Source: an uncultured Flavobacteriaceae bacterium
GTDB taxonomy: Bacteria > Bacteroidota > Bacteroidia > Flavobacteriales > Flavobacteriaceae
Reading direction: 5' to 3'
NCBI GenBank assembly: GCA_945788155.1
Contig: CALZKX010000141.1
Span: 1-5,207, forward strand
Length of the DNA stretch: 5,207 bases
Of this stretch, positions 5,090 through 5,207 are shown piece after piece. The notes beneath the pieces were generated by a model, which was given only the letters and a program-made list of their open reading frames with translations, did not search any database and was not told the DNA's origin. The stretch's first letter is position 1. Each line of letters opens with the position of its first letter. Both the position numbers and the translations under genes were made by a program.

Positions 5090-5207
5090 GTATGCCATCG
5101 GGGCTACTTTTTGACATTCAAGTTTCGCTTTTCGGAATAGGCTAATTAGGAAGTATTGTTGGTCACACAACTGAAATTGACTGGACTTTACAAATGGACA
5201 AATTATC
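5087..5207 (+). mobile_element. Start of a further cassette, cut by the window edge
   Basis: The unit opens with GTTGTATGCC (5087-5096). No complete gene is visible. An ATG at 5194 opens a frame (MDKL...) that runs off the end and might be the start of the payload gene, but 14 nt is too little to support it. If the cassette model holds, GGCATACAAC should occur downstream just before the next 124-125-nt site. Confidence 0.5.

Overview
The window looks like a low-GC Bacteroidota (Flavobacteriia-like) chromosome. The DNA is AT-rich, Shine-Dalgarno sequences are absent or weak, one protein carries a C-terminal type IX secretion (T9SS) sorting domain, and another is a TlpA-type lipoprotein. All three clear genes are on the + strand and all encode exported proteins: a six-repeat beta-propeller with a T9SS sorting tail (712-1761), a secreted alpha/beta-hydrolase fused to an NTF2/SnoaL-like domain (1971-3398), and a thioredoxin-fold lipoprotein (3576-4967). 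Nothing suggests they form one pathway.

The striking part lies between the genes. Five related, imperfectly palindromic sites, each 124-125 nt from an AAC to a GTT, occur at 1-124, 556-679, 1773-1897, 3407-3531 and 4966-5089. Each has the order AAC, 3 nt, 16-19 nt arm, variable middle, complementary arm, 6 nt, GTT. Just outside the sites, each gene is bracketed by its own 9-14 bp inverted repeat, which differs from gene to gene: GTTAGCAAAC/GTTTGCTAAC for the propeller, GTTGGCGGTA/TACCGCCAAC for the hydrolase, and GTTACCTGC/GCAGGTAAC for the TlpA-like gene. This is the geometry of integron gene cassettes, where a site's R'' box (ending AAC) pairs with the R' box (starting GTT) at the head of the same cassette. 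The stop codon of each gene lies within 4 nt of the downstream box or inside it.

Read as a cassette array, the layout is: tail of an unseen cassette (1-121); an ORF-poor cassette rich in hairpins (122-676); propeller cassette (677-1894); hydrolase cassette (1895-3528); TlpA cassette (3529-5086); and the first 121 nt of a further cassette (5087-5207). Almost all arm mismatches are A.C on the + strand and therefore G.T wobbles on the - strand, which suggests the folded bottom strand is the functional form, as for integron attC sites. The core boxes do not fit the classical GTTRRRY consensus, and no integrase is in view. The system is therefore either a divergent integron (or integrase-less cassette cluster) or a distinct cassette system with similar architecture.
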